From the NCBI GenBank assembly GCA_021234155.1, contig JAJEKV010000025.1:7704531-7768530 (forward strand): 64,000 bases of DNA, written 5' to 3'. This DNA comes from Isoetes taiwanensis. Lineage: Eukaryota; Streptophyta; Lycopodiopsida; Isoetales; Isoetaceae. Under the pieces are notes generated by a model. That model was given only the letters and a program-made list of their open reading frames with translations. It was not told the DNA's origin and did not search any database. A program made the position numbers and the translations under genes. Below are positions 21,286 through 34,167 of the stretch, piece after piece. The stretch's first letter is position 1. The number at the start of each line of letters is the position of its first letter.

Positions 21286-21885
21286 TTAGCTCTTTGGCGA
21301 TTTTCTAGCACATTTTTGAAAAATGTTGGCTACGTTAAATGGAGAAAATTGGGGAAACAATAATAATTTTAGCTTAAGCTTTTTTGCAACAGCACCAGTT
21401 TGGGATCTTGGTCGAGTTTTGGACAGCCTGTACAATCCTCTATGAGGACCCTTGAATCTAACAGACAAATTCTGAGTATAGAGTGTCACAAGGAAAGAAC
21501 TAACAAACAGAGAACAAAAATAAGAACAAGAGAAAACATCAATGCCACTTTTGAGAATCCCTTGATATGAGAGAGTCAAAACAATAATGATCTCACTGAA
21601 CGCAGAGATCTGAAAGAAGATAACTCCTAAGTCTTGTCTAGCTTTTGAGTTAAGCTTCTGATATATATATAAATACATATATATTACAATGGCCCCCATA
21701 ATAGCAAAAAACTGCCAGTTGATGAAGTAAAAACTGACTCCCACAATCTCTGACAAGGAAAGCGGCAGACCTAACTGGGACGTTTGGCTGGCCATGAGTA
21801 AGGTCACTTTAAAAAGGTCGAGACCTATCTGAGCAAATTGAGCACCCCACAAGCCATGGCCAATCAAAAGGAAATGTTCACGCAT
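21286..21885 (-). CDS. Hypothetical 199-residue open frame, possibly spurious
   Basis: The minus-strand frame is open for 199 residues after ATG at 21885. It has two or three hydrophobic stretches (around VGVSFYFINWQFFAIMGAIV and DVFSCSYFCSLFVSSFLVTL) that could be membrane segments, and a basic C-terminus. I recognise no family. The region is AT-rich and no promoter or splice pattern supports it, so it may be a chance frame or part of an unknown repeat. Confidence 0.2.
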   Translation of the reverse strand: MREHFLLIGHGLWGAQFAQIGLDLFKVTLLMASQTSQLGLPLSLSEIVGVSFYFINWQFFAIMGAIVIYMYLYIYQKLNSKARQDLGVIFFQISAFSEIIIVLTLSYQGILKSGIDVFSCSYFCSLFVSSFLVTLYTQNLSVRFKGPHRGLYRLSKTRPRSQTGAVAKKLKLKLLLFPQFSPFNVANIFQKCARKSPKS

Positions 21886-22090
21886 TTGAAGTCGTGATCT
21901 ATGAAACCTGAAGTGTCGTGCCTTGAAGGTCGTGATGACTTATCATCACTTCAAGGGGTTGTGAAGTCCTCATACTGAGGCATCCCTTTGTTGTTTCTTG
22001 CTTATTTCTGTGGACTTTGTTATAAAGGCAGATCCTGGTACATATTTGTTACGAGGTTCCTTCCCATATTTCAAAAATAGTCATGTAACT

Positions 22091-24450
22091 CTAAAGAATA
22101 CTAGGGCCTCGAGTGGAGAGGAATTCGGGTAAAACTTCTTTGGGAGGGAAACCTTCAACATGGCTAGCTTGCTTAGCATGGCTATGAGGCCAATCTTCAC
22201 CATCATAATAAGCTGCAATCAGTTTACTTCTGGCGGCAAGTGCAGTTGGAGTTGAAAGTCCAAGTGTGGGAGTAGCATCAATAATAAAACCAGAGTTGGT
22301 CATGACTTTAAACGCTTGGTGGATAACGGCTTGAATGTAAGAACATTCTAGAAGAAGTGCAATCTCAAGACGGAACTGGCTGACACTGGCATTGAAATTA
22401 CAATACACAATGGGTCATTTGCACTCCTATGAGCTGTAGAGTAAATATTTAAGGGCAATGCCGAATCCAGCTTGCCTTTAAATTGACGGATAGATAGGTT
22501 GTTTCATAAATTGAGTCAACCCATACATAGCATTTGAAGGAGTCTTCCATCCTTGTCCATTTGGAATATAAATTCAATTCCTATTGTTGTCAAGAGTTTC
22601 ACCTACTAGCCAAGGGTGTCTTTGAATGAATCGTGGATCCCATCGTGGCCCGATCTTGATGTGTTCAACGTGTTCATTCATAGCCTCGGCCCAGGCATGA
22701 CTGCGTCAATCTGTCGTGACAATATATGGTCGAGCTGGGGCATTTAATGGGGCATAGGAGCTGATAAAATCATATGCAATGTGTTCAATAGCCTATTTAG
22801 TCACAACTCTAAAGTCCTCAAGCATAGGTATGTTCAGTTGAGCATAAAGGTTCTCCCAATCAGTTGCAACCATTAAATTGCACAAAGGTGAATGTTCCCA
22901 TTCAATAGGTTCAACGTTTTATTGAAGATAACACATCAAGATGTTATAAGTTCCAGCATGCTATAAACAAAGCTGAGCAAAGCAAAGATCTGCAAGGTTG
23001 GCCAAGTATAGCTAAGCAGCATCAAGGACTTCTTGTATCCAAAGTAGAAGATGTTTTAATAACTCTAGCATATATTCGTTCTTTGATCCACTAATTCAAG
23101 TTGTGTCCTGAAGATAAGGATTGTATTTTTGAAGAGGAAGTTGCTATTCCTAGCATATGCTTATCCTACGACAGAATCCTCATCAAGAAAGGCTTGAGAC
23201 GAGTAGACAAGATAATAGTCATGCATGACAAAAGCCATATATTAAACATTGGGGAGCACAAAAAGAGCTCGATCCTCAAATTGGATATGCTAAAAATTGA
23301 CAAGGATGCAGAGAAGACATTTGTCCATTATGTCCAAATCAGGCTATAAAGCAAGAAGATCGTTGATCTTCAAAGGGCCATCTACAGAGCCATTAGAGGC
23401 CAACTAGGTGATGAGAAAAGTGGTCTTCTTGGATCGAACATAGGCTACATATCCTATAGAGAGAGGAAAATTGAGACACTAATGCTTGAAAAGTTCCATG
23501 GATGGTAGGTTTTCTATTCAGGAATGGCGCGATGAAGCTTGTTGGCTATCCATATGGTAGGGTTAGTCTGAGATAGTGAGGCACCAGAAGAAGCAACCTG
23601 CAACTTGAGCATTGCCAATTCAGCATCTACATTGATCTTTTGTGTTGCGGTGTCTTGGAGTTGGACCTCAAAAGCCATGACGCGGATGTGAGCCTCTATC
23701 TGCGGGGCTTCCAAATGCACAATTCGCATCTACTGCGTGACATTGGCGTGTGCATGGGCATTGAGTTCAAACTTGAGATTTTGGGTTTCTTCATTGGCTG
23801 TGAGCAATAGTTGGGCTTTGGCCTGATCACTTGTTGTGAGGTGTTCAAACTCAGATGCGAGGGCGGCATGAATAGTATGCAAGGTGGATCATCCTTCTTT
23901 TTCCTGCTGAAGTTTCTCTTGAAGATCGGCAAGGGTAGCCTTATGCTACTACAGACAAGCATTTTAACAAGATCATTATTGGCAGCCTGAAGCTATTGAT
24001 TTTTGCGATGAAGTTCATTGTTTGAATCTAGCTGAAGATGAACAACATTCATAAGGTTTTCCTGCAAATCTTAGAGTTAAAAATTGCAATTCTGAAAATT
24101 TTATTGATATTCTATAAAGCCTGGCGTGGATGCCGAGGCATGTCTGGCAGATCAACCTTGACTTCAGATGTATGAGAGAACGAGGGGCGTGAATCAGGAC
24201 GACGCCGAACAGTGTTAGAGGAACTATCAGAAACTTTAATAAACGTAGGCAGAGATAGAGGTCATGAAACCTGTGGATGTGGAGATGTCAGCACTTCCTC
24301 CATATGCTCAATTTGGTAAGGGAGCTGGTTTTGATCCAGAGAGATATCGTTCAAGGCACTGATCACCAAAGGCTTTAACTGCAAGAAACTTATGAAGAAG
24401 GACGACTAGAATGGTGCCTCGAGGTAGAACTAGAATTGACTAGAGGTAAA
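22091..24450 (-). pseudogene. Decayed coiled-coil protein frame, family unknown
   Basis: Read on the minus strand from about 24370 downward, a discontinuous frame carries an ordered series: a Ser/Pro/Arg-rich start (SSSNTVRRRPDSRPSFSHTS), a long heptad-like helix (LDSNNELHRKNQ, TLADLQEKLQQEKE, ANEETQNLKFELNAHAHA, LEAPQIEAH), then a C-terminal region with EPIEWEHSPLCNLMVATDWE, WDPRFIQRHPWLVGETLDNN, GWKTPSNAMYGLTQFM and FNASVSQFRLEIALLLECS, ending at 22091. At least eight stops interrupt it. The layout suggests a single large protein, perhaps from a retroelement, but no known domain was recognised. Confidence 0.45.
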
Positions 24451-27400
24451 TAATGTTTGACAATGGTCTAGATGTGGGGTCCCATAGCATAAACACAACC
24501 TTTAACTTCTGATTCCTTTCGAAGATGTTCGAGTTTTGCAATAATGCGGTGGAGCATGAGGTCGGGCCAATCAATATTAATTTCAACATAGATGGAAACA
24601 ATTGCAATATTGTAGAAACTTGTTGATAGCTATATTTTTCACAGGTTCGTCCAAGGAATTGAACAAATCCAATGAAGATCTTGCAAAACACTACTTGTGA
24701 AGATCCTACGAAGAACTACCTGCGAAATATGGAGTTCGAAGAATCAAGCTGCGGCGGTCACAACTCTAAACAAAACTATGCAATGTGAAATGGTTAGTTG
24801 ACTTCCATTTTGCATTGTAGGGAACCGCCCCGTTGCAGTATGCTAACGGTTGTATGTCTTTTTTGAGATGCACATTAGAATTGCATCTAACATTGTTTCA
24901 CCATTATCTATTCTTGAGGTGCTTATGTCGCAAAATTTCTTGGGCATGCCAAGAATTCTTGGTCGGGGAAGAGGAGCTGCCAGAGACTTTGACAAATGCA
25001 CAAGTCAGCATTGGATCGTCGGATTTGAGCCACGAGGACTCTCATTTTGCAGGCTTCACAATGTGCGACCCATTTCTATTGTGGCCTTTTCTTGATGTGG
25101 TCACTCCATCTTGGGGGCTAAAATATAACACCGATCTTTTGGACATCGTTTCCTGTGCCGAAGCTTCAAAAACGACATCTTTGACAACCCTATGATGTAA
25201 TTTCACCCGTAGGTGAGTTGATTTGACATTGTGTTGGTGCTTCTTGACACTAAGAACCTTGAATGGGACCATATTATCTCCAGGTTTGGACACCATCTTG
25301 TACAATCTACATCTCTTTTTATGTAGTAACCTATATCAAGTTGAATTTTTTCCTTTTTCAAAATATTACATTGTGGTGAGCTATAGATAGTCCTTGCAAC
25401 ACTTACTGCAATGGCAATAAGATTGGTAATTGCAAGTATTAAGAGTGGGATCGTAATAGAACTTCATTCCACCAAGTAGAGATATGCAAATGCATCTTTT
25501 TATTGCACCTACAAATGTGAGGATGAAAGAAATATCTACTTGTGCAATCACTTTTAGGAATTCCCGAAACACTGCTGCTAAATGGGCATTAGTGCCTCTG
25601 GTCACCCAACATTTCTCAACCACTCTTGCACTGTAATATGTGTCCATTGGATTTGAAGAACTATAAGCAGACAAAGCATAACTGTAATGGCAAACAGGTA
25701 GACCAAGTAAGTGACGTCAAGTTTATCGGCTATGAATTGGTGAGTGAATAGTGATAAAGTTGGAAGAAATCAGTAAACAACAAGAAAAATGAAGGTGAAT
25801 AATGAAAATATTCAAGTATGCAATCCTTTGCAGCCTGCTATGTAAAGAACACGTTAGCTATAAAAACTTTTGTACCATCTGATTCTCTAATTTTGAATTT
25901 TGCAGCCATGGAAATTAGAAAATCCAGGAAATTCCCTGCCGGAGTTTGGCTCGAGATAACTTCGACCATCGCTACAACCATGCTAGCTTGAATGCATACC
26001 TCCTACATTCTGCAAGCTAAGCAATTTTGCAAGATTGGACCTTGCTTTCCCACAAAATATTTTGTTACATTTTTCTCCTTTCCTCCATGCCTTTTTAAGC
26101 CGGAGCTTGGTGTCCTTGTTTTGTAGATCCGATACTAAATACACAATCCGATTCTAAAGAAGCAATGCTGCTTCCCAAAGGAAGTTGAATATTGTAGGTA
26201 TTGACCAAAAGCTTGCCATATCTTATGCAAGTATATCTGTATTCACCAGCATACAACAACATCAGGGCATCTACACCAGGGATCAGGCAACATCAAATGT
26301 AAGTCGGAATTATGGCCATTTTAGAGTATTTTCATTATGATCTATGGCCATGTAACGATTACCCTCCTTCTAGTCACATTTTCTTTTGCTGTAATATGCG
26401 CTTTTTTATCCAACATGCAGTATCATAGCAATTCTATTTCTTGAGGACATGAAGATAACCCCGGAGATTCTGCTGTTATATTATCAAATACTAGATTTGT
26501 TCTGTTGTATTAGCAAATCCTTCTGGTGTTCTAAAGCTGAAATGAAATCATTTCTATAGGCATTACAAGTGGCTCAGCTCATAAAAGAAGCAGTTGAAGG
26601 CGATGACCATAATGCAGTTATGATTTGTTTAGAAAGGGCCCAAAATGAGCTTTCCTAGCTTGAAGATGTAACAGAATAATGCATTCTTAGTTCTTTTCAC
26701 AGTTGCATGGGTGTAAGTTTCAGTATGCACATTGGGCGTGCCAGTACTTGAAGAGGAACATAGGTAAGTTTTAAACGCTATTTTCCATGAGGAACTTACT
26801 GAGTATTCTATGTATCGTCTGTAGTACTCTAGATCCAGGCACATTGAAATAACAGTTTTTTCTGTTGCATTAATTGTCAACCATCTTTTACCGCATAAAT
26901 TTGATATTATGCCATGTTGCTTTTATTAGGTCAGTCACAAATACTGCAAGGAAGAAGAGGTTATTGGACTCAAAGATTGTCAATAGATCTTAAACATCTT
27001 GAGGTTGCAGAGGCTCGAGTAAATGACCCTTCTGTGAAAGCTGATGAGCACTTAAAATTGCAATGACGAGTGGTTTGACTCGGTAGACCACCTAAAAGGT
27101 CGAAAGTGCCTCCATATGCTGAAATGTTGGAAAGGACAACTAAGATGGTTAAGGCCTTTTACCTCCCATAAGTTTAATATATCCTCACTCTTTTGTTGGA
27201 CCTTCTAGATAATAATCCAAGGTAGATCCCTTAATTTCCTTATAACTGAGGTCAAGTGGGGCACTCTGTAATTTAAGCAAAGAGACAACATATTCATGAA
27301 TATCATTTCCAATGAAGAGACTAGACTATATGCTTTTCTTAGAAAGGAGTTTGGAAGACATCAGGTACATCGGCAAAAATAACATCCCACATGAGGTCCA

Positions 27401-27873
27401 AATAACATCCTTTCAACATTACTTTCTGAATGAAACACATTCTAGCAACCACTTTCGTCATTTCCATAGTACTCCAGAGCCAGGTCTTGTACAGTAACAC
27501 TGCTGCCCATCATATCCATAAACACGGCTCTTCACGCCACTGATGGGTTCTATACTACAAGGCACCATATCTAACCGAGGCATGTCCTGACAGTATTTTA
27601 CATGAAGTAAAGGAAGGCATCAGGAGATAGAAGGAAAATGGATCCATGCCCTTATAATTGAAGCAGGTCTTGATTAAAATGTTGTTATTTGAACATCTAT
27701 CATCACTATGTATGACAGGTGCATAAGTTTGCATAATGCACTCAAGCTATTCACAAAAGTTGACAAATTGAACTTGCTTATGTGATCAGCAATGCTCGTA
27801 GTACAAGCTCAGTCTGGAAGCTTGCAAGATGCATGTGCTCTATTTAATAAAATGTGTGAAAGGAATATAGTTT
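24451..27873. other. No clear gene; scattered exon-like pieces
   Basis: Two short pieces look like exons: 25906-25989 (after TTTTGCAG; MEIRKSRKFPAGVWLEITST) and 26560-26659 (after CTATAG; LQVAQLIKEAVEGDDHNAVM, ending in a stop). Neither can be joined to a longer frame or named. The frame at 24833-25195 has no recognisable motif. Confidence 0.35.
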
Positions 27874-28201
27874 TGTTAATTGTGAGTTCTTGGCATACAC
27901 CCTGCAGCAACAGTCTATGACTGCCGGATGCTACAAAGTTGCCATGCTCATGATCACAAAACAAGAACAAGACAAACAAATATGTACAAAGAGTGAAGGG
28001 AACGTGGCCAAATGAGGCTCTCCAAATTTGAGAACGAACCTGAGTACATCTGAAAAGGCTCCAGTCTAATATAGTGTAGACCGCAAATCTGAGTCGTACA
28101 TCTAACTAAATCTAAGCCATACACTTAAGTTAACCTAAACATGCCAAGTGTCAGTCTGCCACCACTGACACCTAACATGTGCACAATGTTAACGATTAAC
28201 A
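27874..28201 (-). repeat. LARD 3' LTR (328 bp)
   Basis: This is the left copy of the LTR. Compared with the right copy it lacks about 8 bases near its outer end (the CACTAGGTG stretch). Confidence 0.88.
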
Positions 28202-29786
28202 CAGTAGAGCATAAAAAGTTGGGTCAACTCCACAATTATAGGTCCAAAATCCACAATGATTATAGTTAGTGATGTTTATTGATGAATTCAAGTGAATGTT
28301 GTGAAGTTTAGCCATGAATATATAAATAGACCATATAACATTTCATATATGCTTCTTTAATTCATAGAAAGAGACACTACTTTTCCTCAAATATGCCTTT
28401 AAAATAGTTCAAAGTGTGAGAAATGACATATATAAAGATCTTTTATATAGGTTGTATGATTTTATTGAAAAAAATACCATGAAACCCGCTTATTTCTTAC
28501 TAACATAAACTTCATATCTGTGTTACTGCTATAAACCATTGTCATCCAAGTAGAATAATATTACATATAGGTTATCTTTCATGTATATTATATTTTTTAT
28601 GGATGCAAACCTTTCTTGGCAATAGAAATCTCTAGTTGCATGTCAAAGTAACATGTTATTTCTAAGGTTTTAATTTATATAAGCACGCATCACCATTTAT
28701 GGTCTAACTAACCTTATCCATTTTGCCCCATAGAATGATATTATGGCTTTTTAGCTTCGATCACATGATTTTTGGAAGGTGTAAGTGAAAGTCCATGTAG
28801 GTTCAATTGGTTATAAGTACCCCATAAATTCTCAATTTTTTGTGCTTCAACCTCACCCTTAAACTATGCAAGCTAACCTAATCAATTAATTTTGTCCTAT
28901 AGAGAATCATACAAGTAAACTATATACGAAAGTTGAGATCAAAATTGATTAAGATGGCACCATTAATAATTTTTAAACTTTCAGTCATTTGGACCAATGA
29001 TGGTCTGCAACTGGACTGCAGATAGTGGTCTATCTTGGTTTTTTATAGTAAAAGTTTTTCATATTTTTCCTTGGTTCTTTTTGCATTGGTTTCTTCAAAT
29101 GAGATATCTTGAGGATATGATTTTGTAAAGTCACACCGTAGGGCACAAATCTAGAATAAACATGGAAAATATAATATAATTGATGCTATCTATTCTAGTA
29201 GAATCCTTAAGATAATGAACAACAAATATTTTTTGTGAACAAAGTGATCCAAGAGCTATTCATGTCCCAAATCTCAACTTGAAATGGACTAACATAAGGA
29301 TATTATCAATTTTTAAATGAACTATGGACCAGTAATGGGCAGGTACAAATATCATTTTTTTTTTTTTTTTTACCATGTCTTTTGCTCTTTCCACGAGCTT
29401 GTTTTTGCATTGATTTCACATCCTTATTAACTTTCATAATGTGATGTTTTGGAGGACAACCTAGACTCATATATAGCAATGCTATCCATTTGTATAATTT
29501 CCCTAAAATTGAAAATAGAAGTAAAAGTCAAAACATCAAATTCAAACTCTACAAACATTTTTTTAAGATGGAGGACCTCGTGAACTACTTATATGCCAAA
29601 TTTGAACTCAAAACTGATCTCCTTCTGAAAGTTGTTGTTTTTATATCACAACTGCTTTCTGGGAACCCGTACTGGTTCTCAGAAGGCAGAGGACAGTTTT
29701 GACCCTGTCATATTTGAATTGCTCTATCTTCCTTTACAGACTTCGAATTGAGATGTGGTTTTTTGTGTCCCGTGGACGTAAAAATT

Positions 29787-29812
29787 TATCTTATCTTATC
29801 TTATCTTATCTA
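29787..29812. repeat. TTATC pentamer microsatellite
   Basis: About five head-to-tail TTATC units inside the LARD interior. Confidence 0.9.
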
Positions 29813-30204
29813 TATCTCGTGTAGAAAAATAACATTATAATCAAAAAAATCAAAAAAAATCTTTTCATTAAGACAATTTTACTTTGTGTGAATATGAAGC
29901 TTTTGGTACTTGACCCCCTTGAGTTTTCTAGAGCATAACTCACGAGAATGGGAGCTGATACATTTTTGTATATTTTTTATGTGAAGCATGAATGCCATAT
30001 ATGAACTTCTAGAAAGGGTTTGGCTAGTTTTTGTGTTCTTGATTTTATATGATTTTTTTTGTGAACCTTCAAAATGCCCTTTAATGGTCCATCATGGGAC
30101 AGGTCTAATGTTAACAAATCATGCCCAAAAGTTCACTTAAAAACAATTAGGGGGTCTTCAAAAAATGTAAGCACCAAGAAAGCTTCCCCCGTGATCAGCC
30201 ATAG

Positions 30205-30545
30205 AAGAGCGTGGCTATGCGTGATAATATTTTTGCAGAGCGTGGATCTTGAGCAAGAAGCGTGGCCATAAGCAAAGTGTGAGCGTGGGAACAAGGGAGC
30301 ATGTAAAGCGTGGCGTTGGCGTGAGCGAGCATGGGCATAAAGTACAGAGTGTGGCTTGCATGGCCCGTGGACCGTGGAAGAAAGCATGACCCTGATAAAC
30401 TGATGGTGTGCCTAACCTGACGCGCCCGTGGACGACGTGAGCCGTGGGCAGGGCCGTGAGGGCAGAATCCGTGATAAATGAGGCTTGTCAGAAATAGATC
30501 CCTGAAATTATGGCGTGAGCCTTAAAATAGGCGTGAACCCTAAAA
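30205..30545. repeat. GCGTGR-motif cluster inside the LARD
   Basis: Well over a dozen copies of GCGTGG, GCGTGA or CCGTGG/A occur at irregular 8-25-base spacing in an otherwise AT-rich interior. No protein frame explains the spacing. Confidence 0.6.
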
Positions 30546-32182
30546 ATATACTCTGTTTGGCAGCCGGCTATGGCAATGTTGTATGCTTCTATTTCAAGAA
30601 GCGGTGCTCCATCCTTCTATTTCAAGAAGTTTCTTCAATTGGTTTTCCCTAAAACTGTTCCTTGGATGTAACGTGGGCCGGATATGATCATCTAAGAATG
30701 GCAACGAGGATTTACACAGTTGAATGGCCGGATATGATTTGCTGCTAAGGATGAATGATTCAGATACCCGGATAGGGCGGCCAGACAATACTGCATGCTT
30801 CCCTTTTGGCTCAACAGAGCAGGAACCAGAGAATAGATCGGGGCTATAAACCCCAAGACTGTGGGTGCTTCAAATTTACTTGCCAAGGCCATTGATGGTG
30901 ATTCTGTAGAAAAACTCAGGGAAAATAGATTTCTTTATCTTTGCAGCAGGGGTTACGACTTGAGGTGGAGCCTAATTGCTTGCTGCCTAATCGGAGAACT
31001 CGGATGTTGAATCTTCGCCAGGAACAAAGAATAGATGCACAGATCTAGAGCTTAGTGTCAATGGAGCTGCAGAAACAGTGGATGTGCCCAAACTCTGCGC
31101 AACAAAGATTTTCAAAATAAATTTCCCAGCTTTGACTGACAAAAATATGTGCTTGCTTGCAGATGATGTGGACCAAAGAGCCATAATAATTCCTTTCGGA
31201 TGCTTTAAGGACTTCGTCACAGAGATGTTTGCTTGAAGATGATTTTTCTGCAGTCAGTATATGCTTGAACAAATAATCTGCCTCAATTTTTAATTCGTGT
31301 CTATGTGCAGGGTTACTTGAAGCTTGAAGGTATAGCTCGCTTTTCGATTTTTTTGCAGGTACCCGACGTGGACAAATGAGATAAGTTAGCTGCTGCAAAC
31401 AGTAAGAAGACTCCTCTGTAACCGAATAGATTAATCATGCATTAAAGAGGCTGACCAAAACTGTTCTCACTGCATTGAACTGAGAAAGTCTTCTGTGGTA
31501 AGCTCATGAAAGTTTAAAGTCGTGGATGTTTGCAGGGGCTAAGGAATACCGACGTGAAGAATTGCAGAACAAGCCTTGGCATTAATCAGCAAGTAACAGA
31601 AACCTATGAGCACAAAGGAGGCTAGCCAAGTGCTGGCCCTCTATAAATATTCTGAATGAGAAGTCTGCATAAAAACCTTAGAATACCTGGCTCAGGTGCT
31701 GCACGAGAATCATAATCTTTTTTTGGCTGTGCAAAGGCACAAATTTTCTGATAAAACTGAGATAAAACAGAAGAAAGAGGTACAAAATTTGTGACAAATT
31801 TCCAGCAGGTAGAAAAAAAAGGGATCAAACTTTAGATTTTTCTGAAAATCTTGCAGAGAGGAGTGCTATCACCACTCCATAATTCCTTGGCTGTAAAAGT
31901 GTGTTTGCTGCACCATAAAAAATAGAGTTTTGAAAACTCTTTCCATGACAAGACTAATTGCGAAGGCCTCAAGACAAATTTCATGAACATCTGGTTGGGC
32001 AAACGAATTAATGGACAAAAGGGCCTCCAGCCGGACCATTTCAACAGCCGGTTGGGCCAAATAAGGGTGTTTGATACAAGGAGTATTCAAGAATTGATGA
32101 TGTAACAAAACAACAAGGCTAGTGATGTAAGGGCAGCAAGGACAACAACAAAACAACAAGGCTGGAAAAAATGATCACGAGC

Positions 32183-32204
32183 GAACCCGGCATAACGGCG
32201 CCAC
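32183..32204 (-). other. LARD primer-binding site
   Basis: The minus-strand sequence TGGCGCCGTTATGCCGGG starts one to two bases inside the right LTR. It resembles the TGGCGCC-type PBS of plant LTR elements. Confidence 0.7.
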
Positions 32205-32540
32205 TGTTAATTGTGAGTTCTTGGCATACACCCTGCAGCAACAGTCTATGACTGTCGGATGCTACAAAGCTGCCATGCTCATGATCACAAAACAAGAACA
32301 AGACAAACAAATATGTACAAAGACTGAAGGGGACGTGGCTAAATGAGGCTCTCTAAATTTGAGATCAAACCTGAGTACATCTGAAGAGGCTCCGGTCTAA
32401 TATAGTGTAGACTGCAAATCTGAGCCGTACATCTAACTAAATCTAAGCCATACACTTAAGTTAACCTAAACATATCAAGTGTCAGTCTGCCACCACTGAC
32501 ACCTAACATGTGCACAATGTTAACCACTAGGTGGTTAACA
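32205..32540 (-). repeat. LARD 5' LTR (336 bp)
   Basis: This is the right copy of the LTR, next to the minus-strand PBS. Confidence 0.88.
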
Positions 32541-33140
32541 AGTTTCATGAATGCTATGATAGCAGCATATTTGCAACATGGATATGGAAAATAAGCTTCT
32601 AGACTGATGAGAGAAATGCAGCTACAGGGTATCATGCTAACAATTTTTACATTTACTAATGTGTTCTTCCTGAGTAGCCCAGATGTTGAGCATGCTTTTA
32701 CACCCTCCAGTTTTATCTATTAAAAAAAGTTCAGTGGCTCCAATCAAAGCCTTGTGGAAGGAAACCTTCTCTTGAACCATGATCTAAATTTTAACATGCG
32801 ATTGCATCCATTTCCTGTCTCCTTAGCCAAGGTCCTTCTGTTCCAGTAGCATTTAAAGAGAAAAAATGGGTGTTACTATTATCGCCAATTTTATCGTCCT
32901 CTCTTTCACTTGCTCACTCTCTTTTTCTCTTGTTGTTATTTTTGCACTGCGACTCGCATGAAACCAACAACATCCCGATAGATAGGCTTTTCATTCATCT
33001 CAGCAGTTTTTTCTACAATGGTATAGGGTGGGTAGCTGCACATCGCAGGCTACCCAAAAAATGAAAAACATAGGGAATATCCAGTTATAACATCTGGACC
33101 CCAAATAAAATTGTGTGCTACATATGTTGGCTAGTGTACC

Positions 33141-33217
33141 TGCCGAGAGCTTATCACCGGGATTAAAAAACCCCGCCCCTTCGTTCGAGGAAAAACCCTG
33201 GCGATAAAATCTCGGCA
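33141..33217. repeat. Imperfect hairpin
   Basis: TGCCGAGAGCTTATCACC (33141 on) pairs with GGCGATAAAATCTCGGCA (ending 33217) with two mismatches or bulges. Confidence 0.6.
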
Positions 33218-33345
33218 AGGGGCTTGGACAACGCAGGGCTGCTAAACGTTCTCACAAAAAAACCCATGCTCCACAGAGAATACCGAAGTCGCGCATCACC
33301 TCTGGACCTGCACATCATCAACAGAAAAACCAATAGAGAAAAAAC

Positions 33346-33441
33346 CTTGAAAAGCGAGGGGCTGGTCACGCGTGCCACGCGACAAAAAAAAACATTTACA
33401 CCTCGAAAAAGCGAGGGGCTGGTCACGCGTGCCACGCAACA
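33346..33441. repeat. Tandem duplication of a GC-rich segment
   Basis: AAGCGAGGGGCTGGTCACGC and GTGCCACGC after it occur at about 33351 and 33408, spaced 57 bases. Confidence 0.8.
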
Positions 33442-33587
33442 ATTATAACAAATATGAACATATAAATAACAATTTTAAGGGGGGGAAGGGTGGGAGCCAT
33501 GGATACTGCTGAGAGACGAGAAAGCGCCGATGAAACGTCGATGAAGAACTCTGCAATAAGTAGCGATCCCCAACCTGATGAACGGCC

Positions 33588-33635
33588 TAAAAATGCATGC
33601 AATGCATGTATGCGACGCATGCAATGCATGCATGC
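33588..33635. repeat. CATGCA/ATGCATG (RY-like) cluster
   Basis: AATGCATG, ATGCATGT, GCATGCAATGCATGCATGC and similar words form overlapping palindromes. The CATGCA core is the plant RY motif bound by B3 proteins, but here it may be only a simple repeat. Confidence 0.5.
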
Positions 33636-34167
33636 TCGTCTGGTGCAAGAATGTTGATTCGCTACGCGAATCGATGACATTATTGTTGGGTTATTAGAGC
33701 ATAGAAAACAATAGGAAATTCATCCAACAACTAATGAAACTGATATAGCTTCAATTTCATTAGCAACAAACGGCTCATCCAGTACATTTTTCATAATACT
33801 TATGGGGCTTTCTTTTATGTTCAAAGGACATTTGTCTAACGTCCATATAGCTAATATTTCATCAGATAGAATCAATAACAAAAAAAGAACACCATCAATC
33901 TCCACTAGATAATGAAATTTCGTCAAAATATCTTTTATTTCTTCCTTCCTTCAAACTTCTCCAATCCCACCCTATTCTTTGCCCCAAACTTGCATTTCTG
34001 CTAGTTATTTTTTGGGTTGCAAACCCTGGTTTATATGGGTTTGTGGCATATCCAAGTCGGCATATGGCTAGGATATGTTGGTGACTGCTCCAAACTGGAT
34101 GTTGCCAGTAAACTGGCGGTCAAAGCAAGCACACCTAGATCGAAGAAGTGGGCGAAGTGGCACTGCC

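Larger units (their letters stand above)
27874..32540 (-). mobile_element. LARD-like non-autonomous LTR retrotransposon
   Basis: Long direct repeats at 27874-28201 and 32205-32540 begin TGTTAATTG and end TTAACA on the plus strand. The 5-bp sequence AGTTT lies on both sides (27869-27873 and 32541-32545) as a target-site duplication. On the minus strand the right LTR is followed by TGGCGCCGTTATGCCGGG, a PBS of a type known in plant gypsy elements, so the element runs leftward. The 4.0-kb interior has no gag-pol frame and only short frames. The LTRs differ by about a dozen bases and an 8-bp indel, so the insertion is not very recent. Confidence 0.88.

Noticed and set aside
29350-29373. Poly-T tract as a retroposon tail
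   Set aside because: No target duplication or LINE/SINE body next to it; a simple homopolymer in AT-rich DNA explains it.
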